A stretch of 64,000 nucleotides of DNA from NCBI RefSeq assembly GCF_003014595.1, contig NZ_PYGK01000015.1:1-64000 (forward strand), given 5' to 3'. This DNA comes from Chitinophaga ginsengisoli. GTDB taxonomy: Bacteria; Bacteroidota; Bacteroidia; Chitinophagales; Chitinophagaceae. This document shows, piece after piece, positions 55,085-62,561 of this stretch. The notes beneath the pieces were generated by a model, which saw only the letters and a list, made by a program, of their open reading frames with translations, ran no database searches and had not been told where the DNA came from. Positions within the stretch are counted from its first letter, which is position 1, and each line of letters opens with the position of its first letter. Both the position numbers and the translations under genes were made by a program.

Positions 55085-56248
55085 TTATTTAAGCCTGAAA
55101 GACACCAATATCTTGTCATAGTTTTTCAATTCGGAAATGGCCTTGAAATCGCTGTGCTTCTCCTGGTTACTGATGATCGCCTCACCGTCTATTACCGTCA
55201 GAAAGTTCTTTGCATCCTTTGCAAAAAGAGGGTTATATAAAGTCACCCCTTGTTTACTCAGGCCCAGTCCGAAATAAGAAACAGCTAAAGACTTCCCCGA
55301 TGCTTTATCACAAACAGATGAATAGCGATGCTGACCAAGTATATATTCCATGATACAGTACTTGTCGGATTCAATAAAGTAATTCATCGCAGGCACAGGA
55401 TGGAACTTCGCTTCTTTTATCATAGCGCCGACGTCCAACGCATTCTTCGTAGTCAGATTGAATTGTTGATATTGCAGCCTGTATTTGGGCGTTAACCCTG
55501 TATCAGAAACAGTATAGATAACCGGGAACAGGGGATCAAAGAAACACAAGGCCCCGGACGCCTGATAAAACTGCCGGTTATTTACAGGAAGTACAACAAC
55601 CAATGAAGTATCGATAGGCCACCAGGAACTGACTTTCTTCAACTGCTTAAACACATAGAACCTGTTAGGTGCCGTATTGCCGGTGTTTGCATTAAAGTTG
55701 TTATAAAGCACATAGGCAGCGTCGCTCAGTGGAAAGAACAAAGCATGTGGATAGGACTTAAACTGCTCCCCGACACCAAGAAACTCTCCATCTGGGGAGA
55801 ATGAGTAAAGATTGTTCTTCATGTCCAGTACCTCTATACGGTTGCTGTACGGATTGTTTCTTATATCTGCTATCTTAAAATCAAAACCTATCAGTTGATT
55901 CAGGTCTAACTCCTTTTTTAACCTTCCGTCATAGCTGAATATTACCAGTGTATTCAGGCGCTTGTTGAACAATAGTACAGCGTCACTGGTGACAAACCTG
56001 CATTCCAGCTCGCTGGTAAATGAACTGTCTTTACTGTTTTCCAGCAATGTGAATTTTAAAGATCCGGGTTCGATCAGGGAATCTATATTCAACAGGCGGT
56101 CAATATGAGCATCTCTGATCAGCAACAACGAACCATCCGTATTGTCTTTTTGACGGATGCTGTTGCAACCGGAGCTAGTCACAATTGCGGTAAGAAAGGC
56201 CGCCAGCAATACATATAAATTGCCCTTTATGCCATTTTTAATGAACAT
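55085..56248 (-). CDS. 6-bladed beta-propeller lipoprotein (BF3164-like), downstream copy
   Basis: A 387-residue lipoprotein from the ATG at 56248, with signal MFIKNGIKGNLYVLLAAFLT and lipobox ending VTSSGC (Cys28). An ATG at 56272 would overlap the upstream gene. The mature protein has NHL/DUF5128-like propeller strands (LVIFSYDGRLKKELDLNQL, NRIEVLDMKNNLYSFSPDGE), and is a clear relative of the copy at 56861. It faces the periplasm or the cell surface. BF3164-family members often neighbour small NVEALA-type exported peptides in Bacteroidota; no biochemical role is established. Confidence 0.82.
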   Translation of the reverse strand: MFIKNGIKGNLYVLLAAFLTAIVTSSGCNSIRQKDNTDGSLLLIRDAHIDRLLNIDSLIEPGSLKFTLLENSKDSSFTSELECRFVTSDAVLLFNKRLNTLVIFSYDGRLKKELDLNQLIGFDFKIADIRNNPYSNRIEVLDMKNNLYSFSPDGEFLGVGEQFKSYPHALFFPLSDAAYVLYNNFNANTGNTAPNRFYVFKQLKKVSSWWPIDTSLVVVLPVNNRQFYQASGALCFFDPLFPVIYTVSDTGLTPKYRLQYQQFNLTTKNALDVGAMIKEAKFHPVPAMNYFIESDKYCIMEYILGQHRYSSVCDKASGKSLAVSYFGLGLSKQGVTLYNPLFAKDAKNFLTVIDGEAIISNQEKHSDFKAISELKNYDKILVSFRLK

Positions 56249-56258
56249 TATAGCCGTT

Positions 56259-56864
56259 TTATTTTTGATCATTAAAAAGTAGTTTTATGCTGTTCAGATA
56301 AGCGATAGTTCTTTGTGGGTCTTCTTTTGCAGGACAGAAAAAGTGATGTAACAATCCATCTCTGTCTGCCACAAATAAATAGGGATATCCTAACGCATCA
56401 GCATGAAGAAAGGAATTGATTGCCGGATGCTTAAAAATGGGAAACCTGATAGTATTCAATCGTACGAACGTGCGCAGATAAGCTTCTGACCTGAAATCTA
56501 CCAGCACAATAACGTGGGATGAATCAATTGCTTTGCTCGCCTCCAATACAGAAAAAATGCTTTCCACACAGGTTTCGCAATTTACTTCCGAAAACCTTAC
56601 AACCAGGTAATGATCTGCAGGAAATGAAAAATGTTCCTGATCATTTATATTCACAGACGGTAGGCTATCCAACGACAGACGCTTACCCTCGTCTAGTTTC
56701 ATTTTTTCATCAAATGTCTTCTCCGTATTGATCAGGTCCTCCTTCATAACAGCCTCCAGGGGTTTTTCGGGATGGCTCCGCGATATCAGAAAAGTAACGC
56801 TACCGGCCATCAACAGGATGACAATGAAGCTTCCAATAACTGTGCGTTTGCTTATTCTTTTCAT
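56259..56864 (-). CDS. Membrane-anchored thioredoxin-like protein
   Basis: A 201-residue protein. Residues about 8-28 form a single N-terminal membrane segment, so the rest lies in the periplasm. Residues 85-110 (YLVVRFSEVNCETCVESIFS) have a thioredoxin-like strand and a C96-x-x-C99 motif, and the part YPYLFVADRDGLLHHFF (about 165-180) matches the cis-Pro region strand of the fold. The gene overlaps the upstream propeller gene by 4 bp and sits between two propeller lipoproteins. The CxxC could form or reduce disulfides in the Cys-containing peptide encoded two genes upstream; that link is inference. Confidence 0.75.
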   Translation of the reverse strand: MKRISKRTVIGSFIVILLMAGSVTFLISRSHPEKPLEAVMKEDLINTEKTFDEKMKLDEGKRLSLDSLPSVNINDQEHFSFPADHYLVVRFSEVNCETCVESIFSVLEASKAIDSSHVIVLVDFRSEAYLRTFVRLNTIRFPIFKHPAINSFLHADALGYPYLFVADRDGLLHHFFCPAKEDPQRTIAYLNSIKLLFNDQK

Positions 56865-58057
56865 ATCGTCTTGAATCTTATAAAAATGGGATTGCTAAGT
56901 GTAGTAACGTTCAGCTTACTAAACCGTTCCTGCAAGGGAGATAAGGTTTGTAGTTTACTCAGGTGTTCTTTCACACGCATCAGATCATCTGGGTAGACAA
57001 TAGAACCCAGGAATGCCCCATCCTGGAATAATGAATACAGTTCCAGGTCAAGCTCTTTGATCTTATAATTGAAAATGGCAGTGCCTAATGATTTTGAATC
57101 AGCTTTATTGTAAATGGAGAAACGCTTCATCTCATCCACCAGGTAGGTGATGAAGATAAAATTGTTGGTCTCATTCACCCTGTTGAGCATGGGTAGTTTC
57201 TTGTCAAAGACCTCTTTTAATAATGCAGGATCATCAGGGTCTGTGAAGGACGGATTAGCCGTTTTGAACACTACGTGGTATTCAGGAACTAACGAGTCGG
57301 CATCTATACTGTAAATCACCGGGAATATGGATTCAAAGAAATGTACCTTGTTGTTAAATAAGTAAAATGGGTTGATCGAAGTAACAGGAACAGCTGTTTC
57401 CTTATCGAAGTATAAATTCCTGTAGGCGATATTTTTTCCTTTGAAAACGCCAAATCTAAAGTTATTCTGATAAACTTCCTCTACAGGAGAGAAGCCATTG
57501 TAACCAGCATAAAGGGTACTATCAAGGGGAAGAGAGTAGGCAATATGATATTTCCGTTGGAAACTGAATCCTTCAAATTTGAGCTCACCTGAATGAATAT
57601 CAAACTTACGGGTCTTAACAGCCATATCCAGCACCTCCACTGTATTGTTATACGGATTGTAAACAACATCCAGTGGTTTGAGGTATTCATGAGGACCTTT
57701 ACCATAGCTACCGATCTTCCGGATGAGGTTACCGTTAAAATCAAACAGGCAGATGGCCTTGGTGGAAGCGTCGAATATCAGGATGCCCTCCGGAGTTGAA
57801 ACACACTTGCCGATCATGCCAAGCATATTATCTTTTTCTTCTTTGAAGGTGTAGATTTCCAGCGATTGCTGGTCTATTATTTCATCAAGGAAAAGATGGT
57901 CTTCCAGTTGCTTGTCTTCTATGGTAATGGTCTTTGCCTTTTTAAAGTCAATGTTGTTCTTTTTTCTGGGTTCCTTAATGTTGCAGCCCGCTAAGATCAG
58001 CATAAGCATGATGTAGAAGAGGGACCCGGGCGCAGCCAAAGTATTTGTTCTCTGCAT
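56861..58057 (-). CDS. 6-bladed beta-propeller lipoprotein (BF3164-like), upstream copy
   Basis: A 398-residue lipoprotein from the ATG at 58057: leader MQRTNTLAAPGSLFYIMLML and lipobox ILAGC (Cys25). An in-frame ATG at 58189 exists but would start inside the hairpin after the peptide gene and adds a non-signal stretch. Propeller strands are visible, such as GILIFDASTKAICLFDFNGN, KIGSYGKGPHEYLKP and NNTVEVLDMAVKTRKFD. It resembles the downstream copy along its whole length, so the two are paralogues. It overlaps the thioredoxin-like gene by 4 bp. Confidence 0.82.
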   Translation of the reverse strand: MQRTNTLAAPGSLFYIMLMLILAGCNIKEPRKKNNIDFKKAKTITIEDKQLEDHLFLDEIIDQQSLEIYTFKEEKDNMLGMIGKCVSTPEGILIFDASTKAICLFDFNGNLIRKIGSYGKGPHEYLKPLDVVYNPYNNTVEVLDMAVKTRKFDIHSGELKFEGFSFQRKYHIAYSLPLDSTLYAGYNGFSPVEEVYQNNFRFGVFKGKNIAYRNLYFDKETAVPVTSINPFYLFNNKVHFFESIFPVIYSIDADSLVPEYHVVFKTANPSFTDPDDPALLKEVFDKKLPMLNRVNETNNFIFITYLVDEMKRFSIYNKADSKSLGTAIFNYKIKELDLELYSLFQDGAFLGSIVYPDDLMRVKEHLSKLQTLSPLQERFSKLNVTTLSNPIFIRFKTI

Positions 58058-58154
58058 AGTAAATTGTGTCGTTAGGTATATTGATGAAACTGAACCTGCT
58101 CTTAATGTTGTTAACAGCATGCTAGCGTGGAAATGGTAATAAGAGGATGATGAG

Positions 58155-58189
58155 GTGAAAGGCATTCCCCAAAGGGAATAGCCTTTCAC
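58155..58189 (-). promoter_or_regulatory. Hairpin between peptide gene and lipoprotein gene
   Basis: A stem of 9 bp (GTGAAAGGC / GCCTTTCAC) plus 6 bp (ATTCCC / GGGAAT) with one bulged base and loop CAAA. It starts 13 bp beyond the peptide gene stop on the minus strand and has no T run after it. It may act as an RNA-stability or processing element that lets the peptide be made in excess over the downstream genes, or as a partial terminator. Confidence 0.6.
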
Positions 58190-58201
58190 TTTGCCTATAG
58201 A

Positions 58202-58630
58202 TTAAAATTGTCCGCAGTCTCTGTGTGAGCACCAACCGAAGTAGCCTGGACAGTTTCTCTCCTTGGCCTGCCTTACACCGGAAACAGTGGAAACATAGTT
58301 ATATGAAGTTCCTCCTCCCACTGAGGCAGAACCAACATAAGATATGCCGGTAATGCTGGCCGACAGCTGATAGCTGAAACTCAGGGTTTGTCCGTTTGAG
58401 TAGGTCAGATCATATTTTTCAGGGCAGGAAGAGTAGGTCTCTTCGCCTAAAAGGCCGCTCTGCGACATATCTGACTCACTGGAGGAACTTGATTGACTCG
58501 AAGAGGAAGTGTTATCCCTTGCATATACATCTGCAGCGTTGTAGCCAGTCAGGGCATATTGCACATTCAAAGTCAGTACTACCAGTAAAACAATGGCTGC
58601 GATTACTTTAAAATTGATGTGTTTTTTCAT
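58202..58630 (-). CDS. Small exported Ser-rich, Cys-containing peptide (NVEALA-like)
   Basis: A 142-residue protein. Residues about 8-27 are a hydrophobic leader, followed by YNAADVYARDN, which loosely resembles the NVEALA cleavage region of Bacteroidota exported peptides. Residues 41-57 are a Ser-rich low-complexity stretch (TSSSSQSSSSSESDMSQS), a likely O-glycosylation target. The rest is a strand-rich core (LSFSYQLSASITGISYVGSA) with Cys69, Cys127, Cys134 and Cys139, so one or two disulfides are possible. It stands between the glycosyltransferase genes upstream and the propeller lipoprotein, thioredoxin-like and pump genes downstream. Assignment to NVEALA is weak; the exported nature is clear. 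Confidence 0.75.
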   Translation of the reverse strand: MKKHINFKVIAAIVLLVVLTLNVQYALTGYNAADVYARDNTSSSSQSSSSSESDMSQSGLLGEETYSSCPEKYDLTYSNGQTLSFSYQLSASITGISYVGSASVGGGTSYNYVSTVSGVRQAKERNCPGYFGWCSHRDCGQF

Positions 58631-58732
58631 AGTTGTAAATACATTTAAAGGTTATTATTATGAGAATACTGAGTGTTTATCTCCATCCTATGGAGACCTT
58701 GAGCCTGTTGGCATAAATGGGATTTTACGGTG

Positions 58733-59986
58733 TTAGGAATTAATGCTGTTCTTTAAAACAGTGCTGTTCCGCCAATCAGAAGTACGGGTATAGGAATAAA
58801 CAGACAGAAATAAACAATAGAGTACGACGATCCTCACAGCAATAGCCCTTTGTTTGAACTTTGCCAGGTAGTAGGAAATAGGAAAGAGGATACCAATGGC
58901 TGATACATAGGCATACCTGTCCGCCACTATCGCAACCCGCGCCATTGGGATGAGATGAATACACGTTATCAGGTGAAGCACAAAGAAACAGATGCCGAAG
59001 TAGATATAATTAACAGTAAAGTTCCTGATCAGGTAAATAACAATAATGATCAACGCTACAGGATACACATAGAACCGGATGGGAACAGGATGCCCGGGAT
59101 CATTCGGGAAAGGATAGAGGTGGTGTATTCTCAGGGGAAAGATGATCTTTGTAAAGTATTCGGTCAAGGCATAAGAGGCGAATATCAGGCGTTGAACTAA
59201 AGGATAACCCTTCTGGTCTATCAGTAGCCCTGCTCCAAAATAGGCCTGGGAATAGATAGTCAGCAAGCCAAAGAACAAGGCAAGTGCAAGAAACGGTACT
59301 TTTTCCAGCAACACCTTTCCAGACAGGGCATATTGCTTTCCTTTTACCAGGTAGTCAGTCAGGAAGAATGCAACGGGCAATACCACGGCCTGTTCCTTCG
59401 CGCCAAAGGATAAGACAAAACAAACCATTGCCAGCAGATAGTACTTCAGCTTCTTGGTTGACATATAGTCGATATAGGCAATCAACGCTACCAGGTAGAA
59501 CAGCGAATAGATCAATATTTTAGAGGCCGAAATCCAGGATACGGGCTCCACTACAATGGGATGGATGCTAAACATTAATGTTGTCAGGAAGCTTGTTTTC
59601 GCACAAAGGGAGTCGTCATGTCCGCAGGCTTTTAGCAGCTTATCGATAAACAGATAAACTAGAACAGTATTACACAGATGTACCAGTAAACAGCAGAAAT
59701 GAAAGAGGAGGGGATCATACCCATTCAGTGCATACATCGTCGAATAGAAGAGCTGATTTACAGGCGAATACTGGCCATGATAAAAGTCAAACAGGATATG
59801 TTTGAGATTGGGAAGTGACAGGCCGTTCTCCGTATATTCATTAATCACCACCCATTGATCATCCCAGGAGTCCTGGAAATCCAGGCTGTATATTGGAATA
59901 TAAACAATCAGGCAAATGCATAGAATAATGAACACAGCGAGTTTCCTGTTGTAAAGAATGGAATTTAATGCAGTCAGGGAGAACAT
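58733..59986 (-). CDS. Membrane glycosyltransferase, TMTC/PMT-like (GT-C)
   Basis: A 417-residue multi-pass membrane protein with about 9-11 hydrophobic segments. The first periplasmic loop has FQDSWDDQWVV (D42-D43), the acidic pair used by GT-C enzymes, followed by a G-x-Y-x-P motif (HGQYSPVNQLFY) and FHFCCLLVHLCNTVLVY, a layout seen in the TMTC/protein O-mannosyltransferase-like proteins. Such enzymes use lipid-linked sugar donors and work on the periplasmic side. The usual TPR repeats of TMTC proteins are absent. It lies 35 bp downstream of the GT22-like gene and 102 bp upstream of the Ser-rich peptide gene. A role in glycosylating that peptide is inference. Confidence 0.75.
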   Translation of the reverse strand: MFSLTALNSILYNRKLAVFIILCICLIVYIPIYSLDFQDSWDDQWVVINEYTENGLSLPNLKHILFDFYHGQYSPVNQLFYSTMYALNGYDPLLFHFCCLLVHLCNTVLVYLFIDKLLKACGHDDSLCAKTSFLTTLMFSIHPIVVEPVSWISASKILIYSLFYLVALIAYIDYMSTKKLKYYLLAMVCFVLSFGAKEQAVVLPVAFFLTDYLVKGKQYALSGKVLLEKVPFLALALFFGLLTIYSQAYFGAGLLIDQKGYPLVQRLIFASYALTEYFTKIIFPLRIHHLYPFPNDPGHPVPIRFYVYPVALIIIVIYLIRNFTVNYIYFGICFFVLHLITCIHLIPMARVAIVADRYAYVSAIGILFPISYYLAKFKQRAIAVRIVVLYCLFLSVYSYTRTSDWRNSTVLKNSINS

Positions 59987-60021
59987 ATGTACTGGCTATT
60001 TATGGTTATTGAAAAGGATGC

Positions 60022-61524
60022 TTACAGGGAATACAATAGAATAACCGCCCCGCTGTTGAACCCCACATATTGACTTAGAACCGGCAGCTCAAAGAGAGGC
60101 ATGGATTGCTTAATCAGCTTCAGTGCTATTTTTTTATGATGCAGGAGTATCTCAAACTTGTCTTTCTCATACTTCCGGATAGCCAGTAGATAATGACCAT
60201 CATGGCGGGTATCCGGTACCTCAAATTGGCTGATGTCTTCAATGGATTTGCAGACAACATTTTTATTCGCGTAAAAATGCTCCGGCAGAAATGACCAGGG
60301 CTGGTAAGGATTCGCACCTGGAGAAAAATACATCACTACGGGCTTTTTCTTAACACTGGCGTCGATATAGGTGGTGAGATACTTTTGCCCGGTCCCTGCA
60401 GGCTTCAGTATAGAGAATGCCATGGCAGCTACGTTCGTCAGTGCAAGAAATACCAGTGTACAGTTGATAACTAACCGGTACTGTTTTGCATAAGACTTGA
60501 TATAAAGAGAATATAAGTCTTCGATCATCAGGAAGATCATGCAGGGCGCTATCCAGACCAGCGGAAATAAAAAGCGGATCTCTTTATGAGGGATGATCGC
60601 ATGGATCAGGATAAACGGCGCTACACACCAGGGTATCGGGTTTTTAGGCTGCGTGACCATCAGCCATAACAGACTGGCAAAGATCAATATGCCGAAGGGG
60701 GCTATCGTATGTAACAGGATGTAGCTGACTAATGTGCTCCATGAAGCAACCCCGTATTTTGAGGCCGTATCTTCGATGATGTTGGCCTGGAAATAGTTGA
60801 TAAACGTTAACGTCAGCTTATGGTAGAACAGATAATCTAAAAACACGCCGGCAAGTACCAGAACAACTATTGCAGCAATTAACAGCAGGATTTGGCTGGG
60901 CGCTTCTCTTTTTGCAATAAGCATCCACATGGTAAGGGATGCCGCCAGAATGCCACATTGGAAGCGGAATAAGAAGCAGGCTCCCAATAAGGCCCCGATA
61001 GCCAGGTATCTTCCCCTTGTAGCTTTATCATCAAGGGTAAGCGCTAAAGCCAGGGTAAACAATAATCCTGACCATGTTTCAGAAGAGAACCGTACACTGA
61101 CCATTGGGATGAACCAAAGGAAATAACAACCGTAGTAATAAAGTGTTTTTGAAACATGCCCGAATTGAAAGTAAGCATAGGTCCTCTTCGCAAAGAAGCC
61201 GGTCACAAATAATGAGCAGGCAGCTGTGAGAAGGCGTAATGAAAACGCAAGTTGATAAGGGTCCTTTATACCTATCAGTAACATCAGTTTGAAATAGACA
61301 AAGCATAACCAGGGTTGTATGGTTGGCCTGATAGCCAGATCGTATTCCCATGCAAGGTCCTGCGGCCGGTTCCAGCCCAGTTTTAAACCTGCAAATTCTA
61401 TTATCTGGTAGTGCTCATCCGGGTGATAGTAACCCATATTGAAATAAGCGGCCAGGCTATAGACGATGATGGCCAGCGGCCAGAGAAGTGTGATTCCGGG
61501 TGTGGGTCTTAACGAGAGATGCAT
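60022..61524 (-). CDS. GT22-like membrane mannosyltransferase (Alg9/PIG-B type)
   Basis: A 500-residue multi-pass GT-C glycosyltransferase. Near the start YYHPDEHYQ (D36-E37) is the catalytic acidic motif of the GT22 family, and RPTIQPWLCF follows. Later FLFRFQCGILAA and IIPHKEIRFLFPLVW match the conserved HKE-x-RF-x-x-P element of the Alg9/PIG-B mannosyltransferases. GT22 enzymes transfer mannose from a lipid-linked donor on the periplasmic side. It is the first gene of the ten-gene minus-strand run and is preceded by a TAnnTTTG promoter. Confidence 0.85.
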   Translation of the reverse strand: MHLSLRPTPGITLLWPLAIIVYSLAAYFNMGYYHPDEHYQIIEFAGLKLGWNRPQDLAWEYDLAIRPTIQPWLCFVYFKLMLLIGIKDPYQLAFSLRLLTAACSLFVTGFFAKRTYAYFQFGHVSKTLYYYGCYFLWFIPMVSVRFSSETWSGLLFTLALALTLDDKATRGRYLAIGALLGACFLFRFQCGILAASLTMWMLIAKREAPSQILLLIAAIVVLVLAGVFLDYLFYHKLTLTFINYFQANIIEDTASKYGVASWSTLVSYILLHTIAPFGILIFASLLWLMVTQPKNPIPWCVAPFILIHAIIPHKEIRFLFPLVWIAPCMIFLMIEDLYSLYIKSYAKQYRLVINCTLVFLALTNVAAMAFSILKPAGTGQKYLTTYIDASVKKKPVVMYFSPGANPYQPWSFLPEHFYANKNVVCKSIEDISQFEVPDTRHDGHYLLAIRKYEKDKFEILLHHKKIALKLIKQSMPLFELPVLSQYVGFNSGAVILLYSL

Positions 61525-61609
61525 GTCCTTTACTGGTTTAGGTATATGAGAAGCCGCGCAAAAATCGCCCTGCCTGCATACAATGTTACGCAGGTGAAAA
61601 AGTGATAAA

Positions 61610-61641
61610 CAAACTTAGAAGTGCAGACGCCTACACTGCAA
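61610..61641 (-). promoter_or_regulatory. Promoter of the ten-gene cluster
   Basis: On the minus strand TAAGTTTG (61610-61617) fits TAnnTTTG and TTG (61639-61641) lies 21 bp upstream, within the accepted Bacteroidota spacing. It is 86 bp before the ATG of the GT22-like gene. Confidence 0.6.
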
Positions 61642-61985
61642 GCGCCTTATTCCCGCAGAAAACGGTCAGACAGGCATATGCGTAACCTGGAGAAATACTG
61701 TCAGGTATCTCCGATGGGTGCAATATTGCGGTATCTGCGTACGTGAAGAGACTCCCGACCTGAGATAGCTGTTACGATGCCAACTTGTATTCAATTGACC
61801 TGGCCAATGGTGTGGAATAAATAATAATGGTAATTGCAAGTCTGTCTTTACTGGTCCATTCTTAGGATATAGGCTCAAGGCATCGGCAACAAACTTAATA
61901 TGAGATCATTTTCACGGAGTCTAACAATTGAAACATTTTCTACTTTCGTTTCAAACAGAGAACATTTAGATATTGGGTAATATTG

Positions 61986-62012
61986 AAATTTCATAGTGAA
62001 TATATGAAATTT
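61986..62012. promoter_or_regulatory. 10-bp inverted repeat, possible operator
   Basis: AAATTTCATA (61986-61995) and TATGAAATTT (62003-62012) form a perfect inverted repeat with a 7-base spacer, 35 bp upstream of the TACCTTTG box. It has the form of a dimeric regulator site. Confidence 0.45.
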
Positions 62013-62046
62013 TGGATTTAAAAAAAATATTATTGGTGAAACAATA

Positions 62047-62136
62047 TACCTTTGAAAGGAACCTGTTTTCATCACTAACCCATTCCAGACTATGAAATTT
62101 AACCTGATGATACTGTTCTCTTTAGTCAGCCGCTAG
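62047..62136 (+). promoter_or_regulatory. TACCTTTG box and 14-residue leader frame
   Basis: TACCTTTG (62047-62054) matches TAnnTTTG. A short frame starts at 62092 (MKFNLMILFSLVSR, stop at 62136) and looks like the start of a signal peptide that ends abruptly. It may be a leader peptide, or the beginning of a gene cut off by insertion of the hairpin element downstream. Confidence 0.4.
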
Positions 62137-62194
62137 TAAAGACAATCCCCGAGATAATCCCGTACAGTCTTCGCTCAGATACCGTCTTAACAAC

Positions 62195-62270
62195 GTTTCA
62201 CCTATGTTCATCTTACGTTAATCCTACGTCTTCGAACGTAGGATTAACGTAAGATGAACATAGGTGAAAC
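62195..62270. repeat. Perfect 35-bp inverted repeat hairpin
   Basis: Arms 62195-62229 and 62236-62270 are exact reverse complements, separated by six bases (CTTCGA); after one mismatch three more base pairs follow. There is no T run after it, so it is not a classic intrinsic terminator. It lies between the leader frame and the susC promoter. Confidence 0.95.
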
Positions 62271-62344
62271 ATTGTTTGTGCCTTGTTAATACGGTGCAAG
62301 TTGCCTAATAAGACACCCATTTCCACCACTCATAAAAATTTAGC

Positions 62345-62374
62345 TTTGATTATTCGAAACTAACCCTATATTTG
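62345..62374 (+). promoter_or_regulatory. Promoter of the susC gene
   Basis: TTTG (62345-62348) and TATATTTG (62367-62374) are separated by 18 bp, matching the Bacteroidota housekeeping promoter (TTTG, about 19, TAnnTTTG). The susC ATG is about 190 bp downstream, leaving a long 5' leader. Confidence 0.7.
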
Positions 62375-62561
62375 TTCTGTAGACCAGAATAGACCAAACC
62401 AATCAGAATCTAAAAGATTATACTGGAAATCAACAGATTAGGATTGTCATGTTCGTATTCCGGCACAATTTGGGGGCAAGTTCGAAATGCGAATTTCACG
62501 TTTATTGGCGATTGTCAACTAGCAGTATACCTGTCATTAAAAGAATCTTTACAAACACTTT

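Larger units (their letters stand above)
61525..62561. other. Regulatory gap between divergent operons
   Basis: About 1 kb without a convincing gene. It holds the minus-strand promoter of the ten-gene cluster (61610-61641), a 10-bp inverted repeat (61986-62012), a TACCTTTG box and a 14-residue signal-like leader frame (62092-62136), a perfect 35-bp-stem hairpin (62195-62270), and a well-formed promoter for the susC gene (62345-62374). Confidence 0.6.

Noticed and set aside
61875..62075. Minus-strand frame of 66 codons in the regulatory gap
   Set aside because: It overlaps promoter-like elements and an inverted repeat and shows no family resemblance.
62195..62270. Perfect hairpin as an intrinsic terminator
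   Set aside because: Stem is much longer than usual and there is no T run on either side.
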